The translations under genes and the position numbers were made by a program. From Mesostigma viride (lineage: Eukaryota; Streptophyta; Mesostigmatophyceae; Mesostigmatales; Mesostigmataceae): 64,000 bases of DNA. Position 1 is the stretch's first letter; each line of letters begins with the position of its first letter. Positions 27,824 through 41,054 of this stretch are shown here, one piece after another. The notes under the pieces are model-generated. The model did not search any database. It worked only from the letters and a program-made list of their open reading frames with translations, and was not told where the DNA came from. Where the stretch lies: contig RPFO01001098.1 of assembly GCA_009746045.1 (NCBI GenBank), positions 1 through 64,000 on the forward strand, read 5' to 3'.

Positions 27824-30800
27824 TCCCCTAATGTAACTACGATTTATGAAGCCCGAAAACTTTGGCCGAGGCCGTAGGCCGAAGGTGGGGCCGTCCCCCG
27901 CGCCCCTAGCGCGGGAGCGGACGACGTACAGGACCGTAGCGAGATGGCCAATCGGCGTAGTACAAAGAAAATCCCCAAACCTTGGAGATCGATTCTCGAG
28001 TTTCCTGAACGGGTGCTGAAACGCTGAACATGTTCAGACTTTTGCGGGCAGGTGGGGCGTCTCGCCAATCCGCGCGGCCTCAGGAATTACGGCACGTTGA
28101 CTTTTTTAAGCGTCAAACAAGCTACTGGCGAACCGATATCTGTACTAAAACTTTTCACAGTTTCCCGTTGCACCACTTTGGACGGGGACCAACCGGTGCA
28201 CGCCGTTTCGAATAACGCGCTCGAATAACGGCCACAACGTGAATGGAATGCGATTTTCTGAACGCATGGATCAAATTTGCAGGACGGTTGGAAGGTTCAG
28301 AGCCGAACTGGCGTTCAGTCAGGGTGGGGCGAAATAGCAGTGGGAACTGGGAATTATTGGCAAAGCGTGCGGCATGCTCGGGGCGAAAAACAAAGTGACG
28401 TGCTGCGCGAGCAATTTTCCTTGTGCTGGCTGGCGATGGCAGGCAACGTAGGCTAGAAAATTGGGATGGGGAATGCGCAGCCATGGTTTTATACGTCAAA
28501 ATTTTATGTTTGAAGAGCAAGTGCGAAATTTTCTGAGCTGGAGGTGCGTCAACGGAGTGATACCTGCGTGGGAGAGGTCCGTGTCGCTATGGCGACCTGG
28601 AAATGGAATGTCGTTGTAGATTTAGGTATTGTAGTATCATGCTTAACTGCTTTACGTATTGGGTGCCTAGTGAAATCAGTTTGCTGTTCGTGGAAGGCTT
28701 GGGGTGTGGCCAACGAGCTTCTGCTGTCGCCACATCATATTGGAAAGAACGCTGGATTTTTTGCCACGGGACGTAACCGGCGATGCCGATGGTGAGGCGT
28801 TTGTTTCGATGACCGGGGTAGTACCTGCTCTCTTTCTGATGCATTTTCATGGTTGCGTTCTTTCCATTTCGCCGAATCCACCTAGTCGCAGCAAAGACAT
28901 AGCGTAGCAAGGGTCTGCGTTTTATTTTCTTAGCCGTGCAGGACGCCATCTTCATGGTCCTTCGCATGTCCTGTGTGAACGTCCGTTGCCCAAGGATCTG
29001 TGATGCTTTTTTCTGGAATATACTGGGCGGTGAAAGCCCCTCTGGATGCTTGCCTGGTCACGGGTTTGGGGCGTCATTTACTGCTGTACTGGCTGACATT
29101 CATGGTGCTTTCTGCGTAAGCTGACTTGCTTCGCACGTGGATTTTGACTGGACTGAAGAGCGCGTCTGGTAGCATGTTTACGTGGTGTATAAGGTGATCA
29201 ATCAACCATTTGTTTATAGAAGGTGTGACAATAGAAGGTGTGTTATATATTTCTTCATCAAGCATGTCAAAAGTAATCTCCACTCGCTTACAACCTGAAT
29301 TTTGCTTTGCTGGGTCTGCTGTGTTTGTGTCTCACTGTGCAGGCTATCCCCTTGGTTGATCAACCAGGTGATTTTTGGTGGCAGCGGGGCCATATACTCT
29401 TCTTGGCGTTTTTCATCCATGGCATGTCAACCAACGCATGCATGCCAGCCCCTCCCACACCCACGCACACATGTTAGCTATACCCCACAAACCCACGCAT
29501 GGATTCCAGCCACCCCCACATGCCCGCATGCATGCCAGCCACCCCACCAATCCACGCACGCATGCCAGCCACCCCCACACCCACGCACGCATGCCAGCCA
29601 CCCCACAACCCACTTATGCATTCCAGCAACCCCCACAGCCACTTACGCATGCCAGCCACCCCCACCCCCACGCACGCATGGCAGCCACCCCACGAACCCA
29701 CGCACGCGTGCCAGCCCCCCCTTAAAACCACGCATGCATGGCAGCTCCCCACCACACCCACGCATGCATGCCACTCCCCCGCCAACCACCCACGCATGCC
29801 AGCCCCCGACACACGCATGGCAGCCCCCCCCACACCCACGCACGCATGCCAGCCCTACCCCACATGCAGGCATGCATGCCAGCCACCCCCCACACCCACG
29901 CATGCATGCCAGCCCCTCCCACACCCACGCCCGCATGCCAGCTACCCCACAAACCCACGCATGCATGCCAGCGACCCCCCACATGCACGCATGCATGCCA
30001 GCCACCCCACCAACCCACGCACGCATGCCAGCCCATCACAAACCCACTTATGCATGCCAGCCACCCCCCACACCCACGTACGCATGCCAGCCACCCCACA
30101 CACCCACGCACGCATGGCAGCCACCCCACCAACCCACACACGCGTGCCAGCCCCCCCTAACCCCACGCATGCATGGCAGCCCCCCACCACACCCACGCAT
30201 GCATGCCACTCCCCCCCACACCCACGCACGCATGCGAGCCCCCCCCACACCCACGCACGCATGCGAGCCCCCCCCACACCCACGCACGCATGCCAGCCCC
30301 ACCCCACATGCAGGCATGCATGCCAGCCACCCCCCACACCCACGCATGCATGCCAGCCCCTCCCACACCCACGCCCGCATGCCAGCTACCCCACAAACCC
30401 ACGCATGCATGCCAGCGACCCCCCACATGCACGCATGCATGCCAGCCACCCCACCAACCCACGCACGCATGCCAGCCCATCACAAACCCACTTATGCATG
30501 CCAGCCACCCCCCACACCCACGTACGCATGCCAGCCACCCCACACACCCACGCACGCATGGCAGCCACCCCACCAACCCACGCACGCGTGCCAGCCCCCC
30601 CTAACCCCACGCATGCATGGCAGCCCCCCACCACACCCACGCATGCATGCCACTCCCCCCCACACCCACGCACGCATGCGAGCCCCCCCCACACCCACGC
30701 ACGCATGCGAGCCCCCCACACACCCACGCACGCATGCCAGCCCCACCCCACATGCAGGCATGCATGCCAGCCACCCCCCACACCCACGCATGCATGCCAG

Positions 30801-32327
30801 CCCCTCCCACACCCACGCCTGCATGCCAGCTACCCCACAAACCCACGCATGCATGCCAGCGACCCCCCACATGCAGGCATGCATGCCAGCCACCCCACCA
30901 ACCCACGCACGCATGCCAGCCCATCACAAACCCACTTATGCATGCCAGCCACCCCCACACCCACGTACGCATGCCAGCCACCCCACACACCCACGCACGC
31001 ATGGCAGCCACCCCACGAACCCACACACGCGTGCCAGCCCCCCCTAACCCCACGCATGCATGGCAGCCCCCCACCACACCCACGCATGCATGCCACTCCC
31101 CCCACACACCCACGCACGCATGCGAGCCCCCCCCACACCCACGCACGCATGCGAGGCCCCCCACACCCACGCAAGCATGCCAGCCCCCCCCATGAAGTCA
31201 TAGTGGGCACCACGGAGTCATGCTATGATTTAATTTTTTCAATTTAATAATGGGAATGACGGATGGTGCATGTGTGAACAAAGGAATGAAAGGATTGCCA
31301 CTCAATGAATATTAATTAATGATGAAAGTGGGAGTTTGCATGGGAGTGTTTGGTCCTTATGGCTGGCTTGCAAAAAGCAGTACCCAAATTTCGAAGTATC
31401 TGTAAAGTATATCGCATGGTATAATTAATTAATGAATGGTACGCTGAAATTCATTGTGCGGGCTCTCTCTGCATGTCATAAACAATTTTAGCTTTGAGGG
31501 CATGCAACAAGACATGCTAGCATTAAAATGAAATTAAATTATAACATGACTAGTTGGGAGATCATGTACGACATGTAGCATAATTACTTACATGGCCACA
31601 ATCACCATTCATCTTCATCATCCTGAACGACTCGAAAACGCGGAAAAGATAACGGCAGGCTCGAGCTACCATGGTCCGGATTCTCCCGATTTCTGGCCTG
31701 CGCTGGTTGTCTCTTTGACAATTGTGCCAATCAGGGCCCTCCTCTAGGTAGACTGTGCTAGGCAATTACAATTAGACAAATAAGGTCATTCAAAAAGGTT
31801 TAATTCTTCACCTACCTCCATCCATCCAGCAAGGGAATATGTTAGCCAGTGCTACATGATGATCTCCCAACGTAGTCATGTTATGATGCGAAATAGTTCA
31901 GGATAAAATTTGTCAGAATTTCACCGGCGATACGAACGTAACGAAATTTCCAAGTATCCGACGCCGAAATATCATTGTTGTATCGAATGGTATGCTGAAA
32001 TTCATTGTGGTTCTGTCCGAGCTGACAAATTTGTCAGAAATTTCATTTTCGATACGAACGTGACGAAATTTCCAAGTATCTCACGCTCGGAGAGCTTCCA
32101 CGGTGTTCACGGGGAAGGGTCCGTTGCGCGTGGCGCACGGAGACGGTTCGTCCCGGTCGGAATCGTCCGCCCGCGCGTCCTCCGTGGAAGGGTCTTGGCG
32201 CGTCGCGCGGGCCGGTGCGGTTGGCGCCCAGAAGGTCGACTATCGGCCTCTGGGCCGCTAGCGGCGAGTCACGTCCTCTCAAGTCGGGGAGGGGGGCGAT
32301 AGCCCCCCCTCCCCCACTTTTTTCTTG
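27824..32327 (+). mobile_element. A element 4 (4,504 bp)
   Basis: The 5' end is TCCCCTAATGTAACTACGAT, a variant of the A terminus. It lacks about 145 bp around the internal repeat before the core (joined near 28335). It has a longer minisatellite (29440-31190) with an additional ~444-bp higher-order block, a 19-bp loss near 31400, and a 120-bp insertion at 31603-31722. Confidence 0.6.
31603..31722 (-). mobile_element. 120-bp insertion with 5-bp target duplication (copy 1)
   Basis: Other A elements read GGCCACAATTGTGCC here. This copy has 115 bp inserted between two ACAAT repeats (31598-31602 and 31718-31722). Read on the minus strand it begins with a 30-bp word identical to 2258-2287 and then an ATG-started short frame, which suggests the leader and start of a captured transcript. 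It has no terminal inverted repeats. Confidence 0.55.
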
Positions 32328-35300
32328 TCCCCTACTAGTAACTACGATTTATGAAGCCCGAAAACTTTGGCCGCGGCCGTAGGCCGAAGGTGGGGCCGTC
32401 CCCCGCGCCCCCTAGCGCGGGAGCGGACGACGTCCAAGACCGTTGCGAGATGGCCAATCGCGTAGTACAAAGAAATTCCCCAAACCTTAGAGATCGAGTG
32501 TCGTGTTTTCCTGAACGGGTCTGAAAAACTGAACATGTTCAGACTTTTGCGGGCAGGTGGGGCGTCTCGCCAATCCGCGCGGCCTCAGGAATTACGGCGC
32601 GTTGACTTTTTTAAGCGTCAAACAAGCTACTGGCGAACCGATATCTGTACTAAAACTTTTCGCGGCTACCCGTTGCACCACTTTGGGCGGGGACCAACCG
32701 GTGCACGCCGTTTCGAATAACGCGCTCGAATTTAGGGCCACAACGTCAATGGAATGCGATTTTCTGAACGGATGGATCAAATTTGCAGGACGGTTGGAAG
32801 GTTCAGAGCCTAACAGGCGTTCAGTCAGGGTGGGGTGAAATAGTTCAGGCCGAAATTTGGCACATTTTCAATGGAAATACGAACGTAACGAAATTTCCAA
32901 GTATCTTCCACCGAAATATCTCTAAACTATATCGCATGGTATAATCGCATGGAAAAAAGTCTTGCTGGGCAGTGGGAACTGGGAATTATTGGCAAAGCGT
33001 GCGGCATGCTCGGGGCGAAAAACAAAGTGACGTGCTGCGCGAGCAATTTTCCTTGTGCTGGCTGGCGATGGCAGGCAACGTAGGCTAGAAAATTGGGATG
33101 GGGAATGCGCAGCCATGGTTTTATACGTCAAAATTTTATGTTTGAAGAGCAAGTGCGAAATTTTATGAGCTGGAGGTGCGTCAACGGAGTGATACCTGCG
33201 TGGGAGAGGTCCGTGTCGCTATGGCGACCTGGAAATGGAATGTCGTTGTAGATTTAGGTATTGTAGTATCATGCTTAACTGCTTTACGTATTGGGTGCCT
33301 AGTGAAATCGGTTTGCTGTTCGTGGAAGGCTTGGGGTGTGGCCAACGAGCTTCTGCTGTCGCCACATCATATTGGAAAGAACGCTGGATTTTTTGCCACG
33401 GGACGTAACCGGCGATGCCGATGGTGAGGCGTTTGTTTCGATGACCGGGGTAGTACCTGCTCTCTTTCTGATGCATTTTCATGGTTGCGTTCTTTCCATT
33501 TCGCCGAATCCACCTAGTCGCAGCAAAGACATAGCGTAGCAAGGGTTTTTAAAAACGCAGATTAGCCGTGCAGGACGCCATCTTCATGGTCCTTCGCATG
33601 TCCTGTGTGAACGTCCGTTGCCCAAGGATCTGTGATGCTTTTTTCTGGAATATACTGGGCGGTGAAAGCCCCTCTGGATGCTTGCCTGGTCACGGGTTTG
33701 GGGCGTCATTTACTGCTGTACTGGCTGACATTCATGGTGCTTTCTGCGTAAGCTGACTTGCTTCGCACGTGGATTTTGACTGGACTGAAGAGCGCGTCTG
33801 GTAGCATGTTTACGTGGTGTATAAGGTGATCAATCAACCATTTGTTTATAGAAGGTGTGACAATAGAAGGTGTGTTATATATTTCTTCATCAAGCATGTC
33901 AAAAGTAATCTCCACTCGCTTACAACCTGAATTTTGCTTTGCTGGGTCTGCTGTGTTTGTGTCTCACTGTGCAGGCTATCCCCTTGGTTGATCAACCAGG
34001 TGATTTTTGGTGGCAGCGGGGCCATATACTCTTCTTGGCGTTTTTCATCCATGGCATGTCAACCAACGCATGCATGCCAGCCCCTCCCACACCCACGCAC
34101 ACATGTTAGCTATACCCCACAAACCCACGCATGGATTCCAGCCACCCCCCACATGCCCGCATGCATGCCAGCCACCCCACCAATCCACGCACGCATGCCA
34201 GCCACCCCCACACCCACGCACGCATGCCAGCCACCCCACAACCCACTTATGCATTCCAGCAACCCCCACAGCCACTTACGCATGCCAGCCACCCCCCACC
34301 CCCACGCACGCATGGCAGCCACCCCACGAACCCACGCACGCGTGCCAGCCCCCCCTTAAAACCACGCATGCATGGCAGCTCCCCACCACACCCACGCATG
34401 CATGCCACTCCCCCCGCCAACCACCCACGCATGCCAGCCCCCCGACACACGCATGGCAGCCCCCCCCACACCCACGCACGCATGCCAGCCCTACCCCACA
34501 TGCAGGCATGCATGCCAGCCACCCCCCACACCCACGCATGCATGCCAGCCCCTCCCACACCCACGCCCGCATGCCAGCTACCCCACAAACCCACGCATGC
34601 ATGCCAGCGACCCCCTAACCCCACGCATGCATGGTAGCCCCCCACCACACCCACGCATGCATGCCACTCCCCCCCCACACCCACGCACGCATGCGAGCCC
34701 CCCACACACCCACGCACGCATGCGAGCCCCCCACACACCCACGCACGCATGCCAGCCACCCCACCAACCCACACACGCGTGCCAGCCCCCCCCTAACCCC
34801 ACGCATGCATGGCAGCCCCCCACCACACCCACGCATGCATGCCACTCCCCCCCACACCCACGCACGCATGCGAGCCCCCCCCACACCCACGCACGCATGC
34901 GAGCCCCCCCACACACCCACGCACGCATGCCAGCCCCACCCCACATGCAGGCATGCATGCCAGCCACCCCCCACACCCACGCATGCATGCCAGCCCCTCC
35001 CACACCCACGCCTGCATGCCAGCTACCCCACAAACCCACGCATGCATGCCAGCGACCCCCCACATGCACGCATGCATGCCAGCCACCCCACCAACCCACG
35101 CACGCATGCCAGCCCATCACAAACCCACTTATGCATGCCAGCCACCCCCCACACCCACGTACGCATGCCAGCCACCCCACACACCCACGCACGCATGGCA
35201 GCCACCCCACGAACCCACACACGCGTGCCAGCCCCCCCTAACCCCACTTATGCATGCCAGCCACCCACCACACCCACGCATGCATGCCACTCCCCCCCAC

Positions 35301-36420
35301 ACCCACGCACGCATGCGAGCCCCCCCCACACCCACGCACGCATGCGAGGCCCCCCCACACCCACGCAAGCATGCCAGCCCCCCCCATGAAGTCATAGTGG
35401 GCACCACGGAGTCATGCTATGATTTAATTTTTTCAATTTAATAATGGGAATGACGGATGGTGCATGTGTGAACAAAGGAATGAAAGGATTGCCACTCAAT
35501 GAATATTAATTAATGATGAAAATGGGAGTTTGCATGGGAGTGTTTGGTCCTTATGGCTGGCTTGCAAAAAGCAGTACCCAAATTTCGAAGTATTTGACAG
35601 CGAAATATCTGTAAAGTATATCGCATGGTATAATTAATTAATGAATGGTACGCTGAAATTCATTGTGCGGGCTCTCTCTGCATGTGATAAACAATTTTAG
35701 CTTTGAGGGCATGCAACAAGGCATGCTAGCATTAAAATGAAATTAAATTATAACATGACTAGTGGGGAGATCATGTACGACATGTAGCATAATTACGTAC
35801 ATGGCCACAATTGTGCCAATCAGGGCCCTCCTCTAGGTAGACTGTGCTAGGCAATTACAATTAGACAAATAAGGTCATTCAAAAAGGTTTAATTCTTCAC
35901 CTACCTCCATCCATCCAGCAAGGGAATATGTTAGCCAGTGCTACATGATGATCTCCCAACGGAGTCATGTTATGATGCGAAATAGTTCAGGATAAAATTT
36001 GTCAGAATTTCACTGGCGATACGAACGTAACAAAATTTCCAAGTATCCGACGCCGAAATATCATTGTTGTATCGAATGGTATGCTGAAATTCATTGTGGT
36101 TCCGTCCGAGCTGACAAATTTGTCAGAAATTTCATTTTCGATACGAACGTGACGAAATTTCCAAGTATCTCACGCTAGTCGGAGAGCTTCCACGGTGTTC
36201 ACGGGGAAGGGTCCGTTGCGCGTGGCGCACGGCGGCGGTTCGTCCCGGTCGGAATCGTCCGCTCGCGCGTCCTCCGTGGAAGGGTCTTGGCGCGTCGCGC
36301 GGGCCGGTGCGGTTGGCGCCCAGAAGGTCGACTATCGGCCTCTGGGCCGCTAGCGGCGAGTCACGTCCTCTCAAGTCGGGGAGGGGGGGCGATAGCCCCC
36401 CCTCCCCCACTTTTTTCTTG
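32328..36420 (+). mobile_element. A element 5 (4,093 bp)
   Basis: It is nearly identical to element 2 at a constant offset of 22,135 bp over most of its length (minisatellite 34067-35384). It has a single-base loss in CCTTGAGATCG near 36580 in the following copy's equivalent, but no insertion of its own. Confidence 0.6.
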
Positions 36421-39400
36421 TCCCCTACTAGTAACTACGATTTATGAAGCCCGAAAACTTTGGCCGCGGCCGTAGGCCGAAGGTGGGGCCGTCCCCCGCG
36501 CCCCCTAGCGCGGGAGCGGACGACGTCCAAGACCGTTGCGAGATGGCCAATCGCGTAGTACAAAGAAATTCCCCAAACCTTGAGATCGAGTGTCGTGTTT
36601 TCCTGAACGGGTCTGAAACTGAACATGTTCAGACTTTTGCGGGCAGGTGGGGCGTCTCGCCAATCCGCGCGGCCTCAGGAATTACGGCGCGTTGACTTTT
36701 TTAAGCGTCAAACAAGCTACTGGCGAACCGATATCTGTACTAAAACTTTTCGCGGCTACCCGTTGCACCACTTTGGGCGGGGACCAACCGGTGCACGCCG
36801 TTTCGAATAACGCGCTCGAATTTAGGGCCACAACGTCAATGGAATGCGATTTTCTGAACGGATGGATCAAATTTGCAGGACGGTTGGAAGGTTCAGAGCC
36901 TAACAGGCGTTCAGTCAGGGTGGGGTGAAATAGTTCAGGCCGAAATTTGGCACATTTTCAATGGAAATACGAACGTAACGAAATTTCCAAGTATCTTCCA
37001 CCGAAATATCTCTAAACTATATCGCATGGTATAATCGCATGGAAAAAAGTCTTGCTGGGCAGTGGGAACTGGGAATTATTGGCAAAGCGTGCGGCATGCT
37101 CGGGGCGAAAAACAAAGTGACGTGCTGCGCGAGCAATTTTCCTTGTGCTGGCTGGCGATGGCAGGCAACGTAGGCTAGAAAATTGGGATGGGGAATGCGC
37201 AGCCATGGTTTTATACGTCAAAATTTTATGTTTGAAGAGCAAGTGCGAAATTTTATGAGCTGGAGGTGCGTCAACGGAGTGATACCTGCGTGGGAGAGGT
37301 CCGTGTCGCTATGGCGACCTGGAAATGGAATGTCGTTGTAGATTTAGGTATTGTAGTATCATGCTTAACTGCTTTACGTATTGGGTGCCTAGTGAAATCG
37401 TTTGCTGTTCGTGGAAGGCTTGGGGTGTGGCCAACGAGCTTCTGCTGTCGCCACATCATATTGGAAAGAACGCTGGATTTTTTGCCACGGGACGTAACCG
37501 GCGATGCCGATGGTGAGGCGTTTGTTTCGATGACCGGGGTAGTACCTGCTCTCTTTCTGATGCATTTTCATGGTTGCGTTCTTTCCATTTCGCCGAATCC
37601 ACCTAGTCGCAGCAAAGACATAGCGTAGCAAGGGTTTTTAAAACGCAGATTAGCCGTGCAGGACGCCATCTTCATGGTCCTTCGCATGTCCTGTGTGAAC
37701 GTCCGTTGCCCAAGGATCTGTGATGCTTTTTTCTGGAATATACTGGGCGGTGAAAGCCCCTCTGGATGCTTGCCTGGTCACGGGTTTGGGGCGTCATTTA
37801 CTGCTGTACTGGCTGACATTCATGGTGCTTTCTGCGTAAGCTGACTTGCTTCGCACGTGGATTTTGACTGGACTGAAGAGCGCGTCTGGTAGCATGTTTA
37901 CGTGGTGTATAAGGTGATCAATCAACCATTTGTTTATAGAAGGTGTGACAATAGAAGGTGTGTTATATATTTCTTCATCAAGCATGTCAAAAGTAATCTC
38001 CACTCGCTTACAACCTGAATTTTGCTTTGCTGGGTCTGCTGTGTTTGTGTCTCACTGTGCAGGCTATCCCCTTGGTTGATCAACCAGGTGATTTTTGGTG
38101 GCAGCGGGGCCATATACTCTTCTTGGCGTTTTTCATCCATGGCATGTCAACCAACGCATGCATGCCAGCCCCTCCCACACCCACGCACACATGTTAGCTA
38201 TACCCCACAAACCCACGCATGGATTCCAGCCACCCCCCACATGCCCGCATGCATGCCAGCCACCCCACCAATCCACGCACGCATGCCAGCCACCCCCACA
38301 CCCACGCACGCATGCCAGCCACCCCACAACCCACTTATGCATTCCAGCAACCCCCACAGCCACTTACGCATGCCAGCCACCCCCCACCCCCACGCACGCA
38401 TGGCAGCCACCCCACGAACCCACGCACGCGTGCCAGCCCCCCCTTAAAACCACGCATGCATGGCAGCTCCCCACCACACCCACGCATGCATGCCACTCCC
38501 CCCGCCAACCACCCACGCATGCCAGCCCCCCGACACACGCATGGCAGCCCCCCCCACACCCACGCACGCATGCCAGCCCTACCCCACATGCAGGCATGCA
38601 TGCCAGCCACCCCCCACACCCACGCATGCATGCCAGCCCCTCCCACACCCACGCCCGCATGCCAGCTACCCCACAAACCCACGCATGCATGCCAGCGACC
38701 CCCCACATGCACGCATGCATGCCAGCCACCCCACCAACCCACGCACGCATGCCAGCCCATCACAAACCCACTTATGCATGCCAGCCACCCCCCACACCCA
38801 CGTACGCATGCCAGCCACCCCACACACCCACGCACGCATGGCAGCCACCCCACCAACCCACACACGCGTGCCAGCCCCCCCTAACCCCACGCATGCATGG
38901 CAGCCCCCCACCACACCCACGCATGCATGCCACTCCCCCCCACACCCACGCACGCATGCGAGCCCCCCCCACACCCACGCACGCATGCGAGCCCCCCCAC
39001 ACCCACGCACGCATGCCAGCCCCACCCCACATGCAGGCATGCATGCCAGCCACCCCCCACACCCACGCATGCATGCCAGCCCCTCCCACACCCACGCCCG
39101 CATGCCAGCTACCCCACAAACCCACGCATGCATGCCAGCGACCCCCCACATGCACGCATGCATGCCAGCCACCCCACCAACCCACGCACGCATGCCAGCC
39201 CATCACAAACCCACTTATGCATGCCAGCCACCCCCCACACCCACGTACGCATGCCAGCCACCCCACACACCCACGCACGCATGGCAGCCACCCCACCAAC
39301 CCACGCACGCGTGCCAGCCCCCCCCTAACCCCACGCATGCATGGCAGCCCCCCACCACACCCACGCATGCATGCCACTCCCCCCCACACCCACGCACGCA

Positions 39401-41054
39401 TGCGAGCCCCCCCCACACCCACGCACGCATGCGAGCCCCCCCACACACCCACGCACGCATGCCAGCCCCACCCCACATGCAGGCATGCATGCCAGCCACC
39501 CCCCACACCCACGCATGCATGCCAGCCCCTCCCACACCCACGCCTGCATGCCAGCTACCCCACAAACCCACGCATGCATGCCAGCGACCCCCCACATGCA
39601 GGCATGCATGCCAGCCACCCCACCAACCCACGCACGCATGCCAGCCCATCACAAACCCACTTATGCATGCCAGCCACCCCCCACACCCACGTACGCATGC
39701 CAGCCACCCCACACACCCACGCACGCATGGCAGCCACCCCACGAACCCACACACGCGTGCCAGCCCCCCCCTAACCCCACGCATGCATGGCAGCCCCCCA
39801 CCACACCCACGCATGCATGCCACTCCCCCCACACACCCACGCACGCATGCGAGCCCCCCCCACACCCACGCACGCATGCGAGGCCCCCCACACCCACGCA
39901 AGCATGCCAGCCCCCCCCATGAAGTCATAGTGGGCACCACGGAGTCATGCTATGATTTAATTTTTTCAATTTAATAATGGGAATGACGGATGGTGCATGT
40001 GTGAACAAAGGAATGAAAGGATTGCCACTCAATGAATATTAATTAATGATGAAAGTGGGAGTTTGCATGGGAGTGTTTGGTCCTTATGGCTGGCTTGCAA
40101 AAAGCAGTACCCAAATTTCGAAGTATCTGTAAAGTATATCGCATGGTATAATTAATTAATGAATGGTACGCTGAAATTCATTGTGCGGGCTCTCTCTGCA
40201 TGTCATAAACAATTTTAGCTTTGAGGGCATGCAACAAGACATGCTAGCATTAAAATGAAATTAAATTATAACATGACTAGTTGGGAGATCATGTACGACA
40301 TGTAGCATAATTACTTACATGGCCACAATCACCATTCATCTTCATCATCCTGAACGACTCGAAAACGCGGAAAAGATAACGGCAGGCTCGAGCTACCATG
40401 GTCCGGATTCTCCCGATTTCTGGCCTGCGCTGGTTGTCTCTTTGACAATTGTGCCAATCAGGGCCCTCCTCTAGGTAGACTGTGCTAGGCAATTACAATT
40501 AGACAAATAAGGTCATTCAAAAAGGTTTAATTCTTCACCTACCTCCATCCATCCAGCAAGGGAATATGTTAGCCAGTGCTACATGATGATCTCCCAACGT
40601 AGTCATGTTATGATGCGAAATAGTTCAGGATAAAATTTGTCAGAATTTCACCGGCGATACGAACGTAACGAAATTTCCAAGTATCCGACGCCGAAATATC
40701 ATTGTTGTATCGAATGGTATGCTGAAATTCATTGTGGTTCTGTCCGAGCTGACAAATTTGTCAGAAATTTCATTTTCGATACGAACGTGACGAAATTTCC
40801 AAGTATCTCACGCTCGGAGAGCTTCCACGGTGTTCACGGGGAAGGGTCCGTTGCGCGTGGCGCACGGAGACGGTTCGTCCCGGTCGGAATCGTCCGCCCG
40901 CGCGTCCTCCGTGGAAGGGTCTTGGCGCGTCGCGCGGGCCGGTGCGGTTGGCGCCCAGAAGGTCGACTATCGGCCTCTGGGCCGCTAGCGGCGAGTCACG
41001 TCCTCTCAAGTCGGGGAGGGGGGCGATAGCCCCCCCTCCCCCACTTTTTTCTTG
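36421..41054 (+). mobile_element. A element 6 (4,634 bp)
   Basis: Its 3' two-thirds is a copy of element 4 (long minisatellite 38155-39915 and the same 120-bp insertion at 40330-40449), while its 5' part matches element 5. The single-base changes AAATCG|TTTGC near 37400 and GTTTTTAAAACG near 37635 are private to it. Confidence 0.6.
40330..40449 (-). mobile_element. 120-bp insertion with 5-bp target duplication (copy 2)
   Basis: It is at the same position, with the same sequence and the same ACAAT repeats as the insertion in element 4, exactly 8,727 bp away. It was therefore copied by array duplication, not by a second insertion. Confidence 0.55.
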
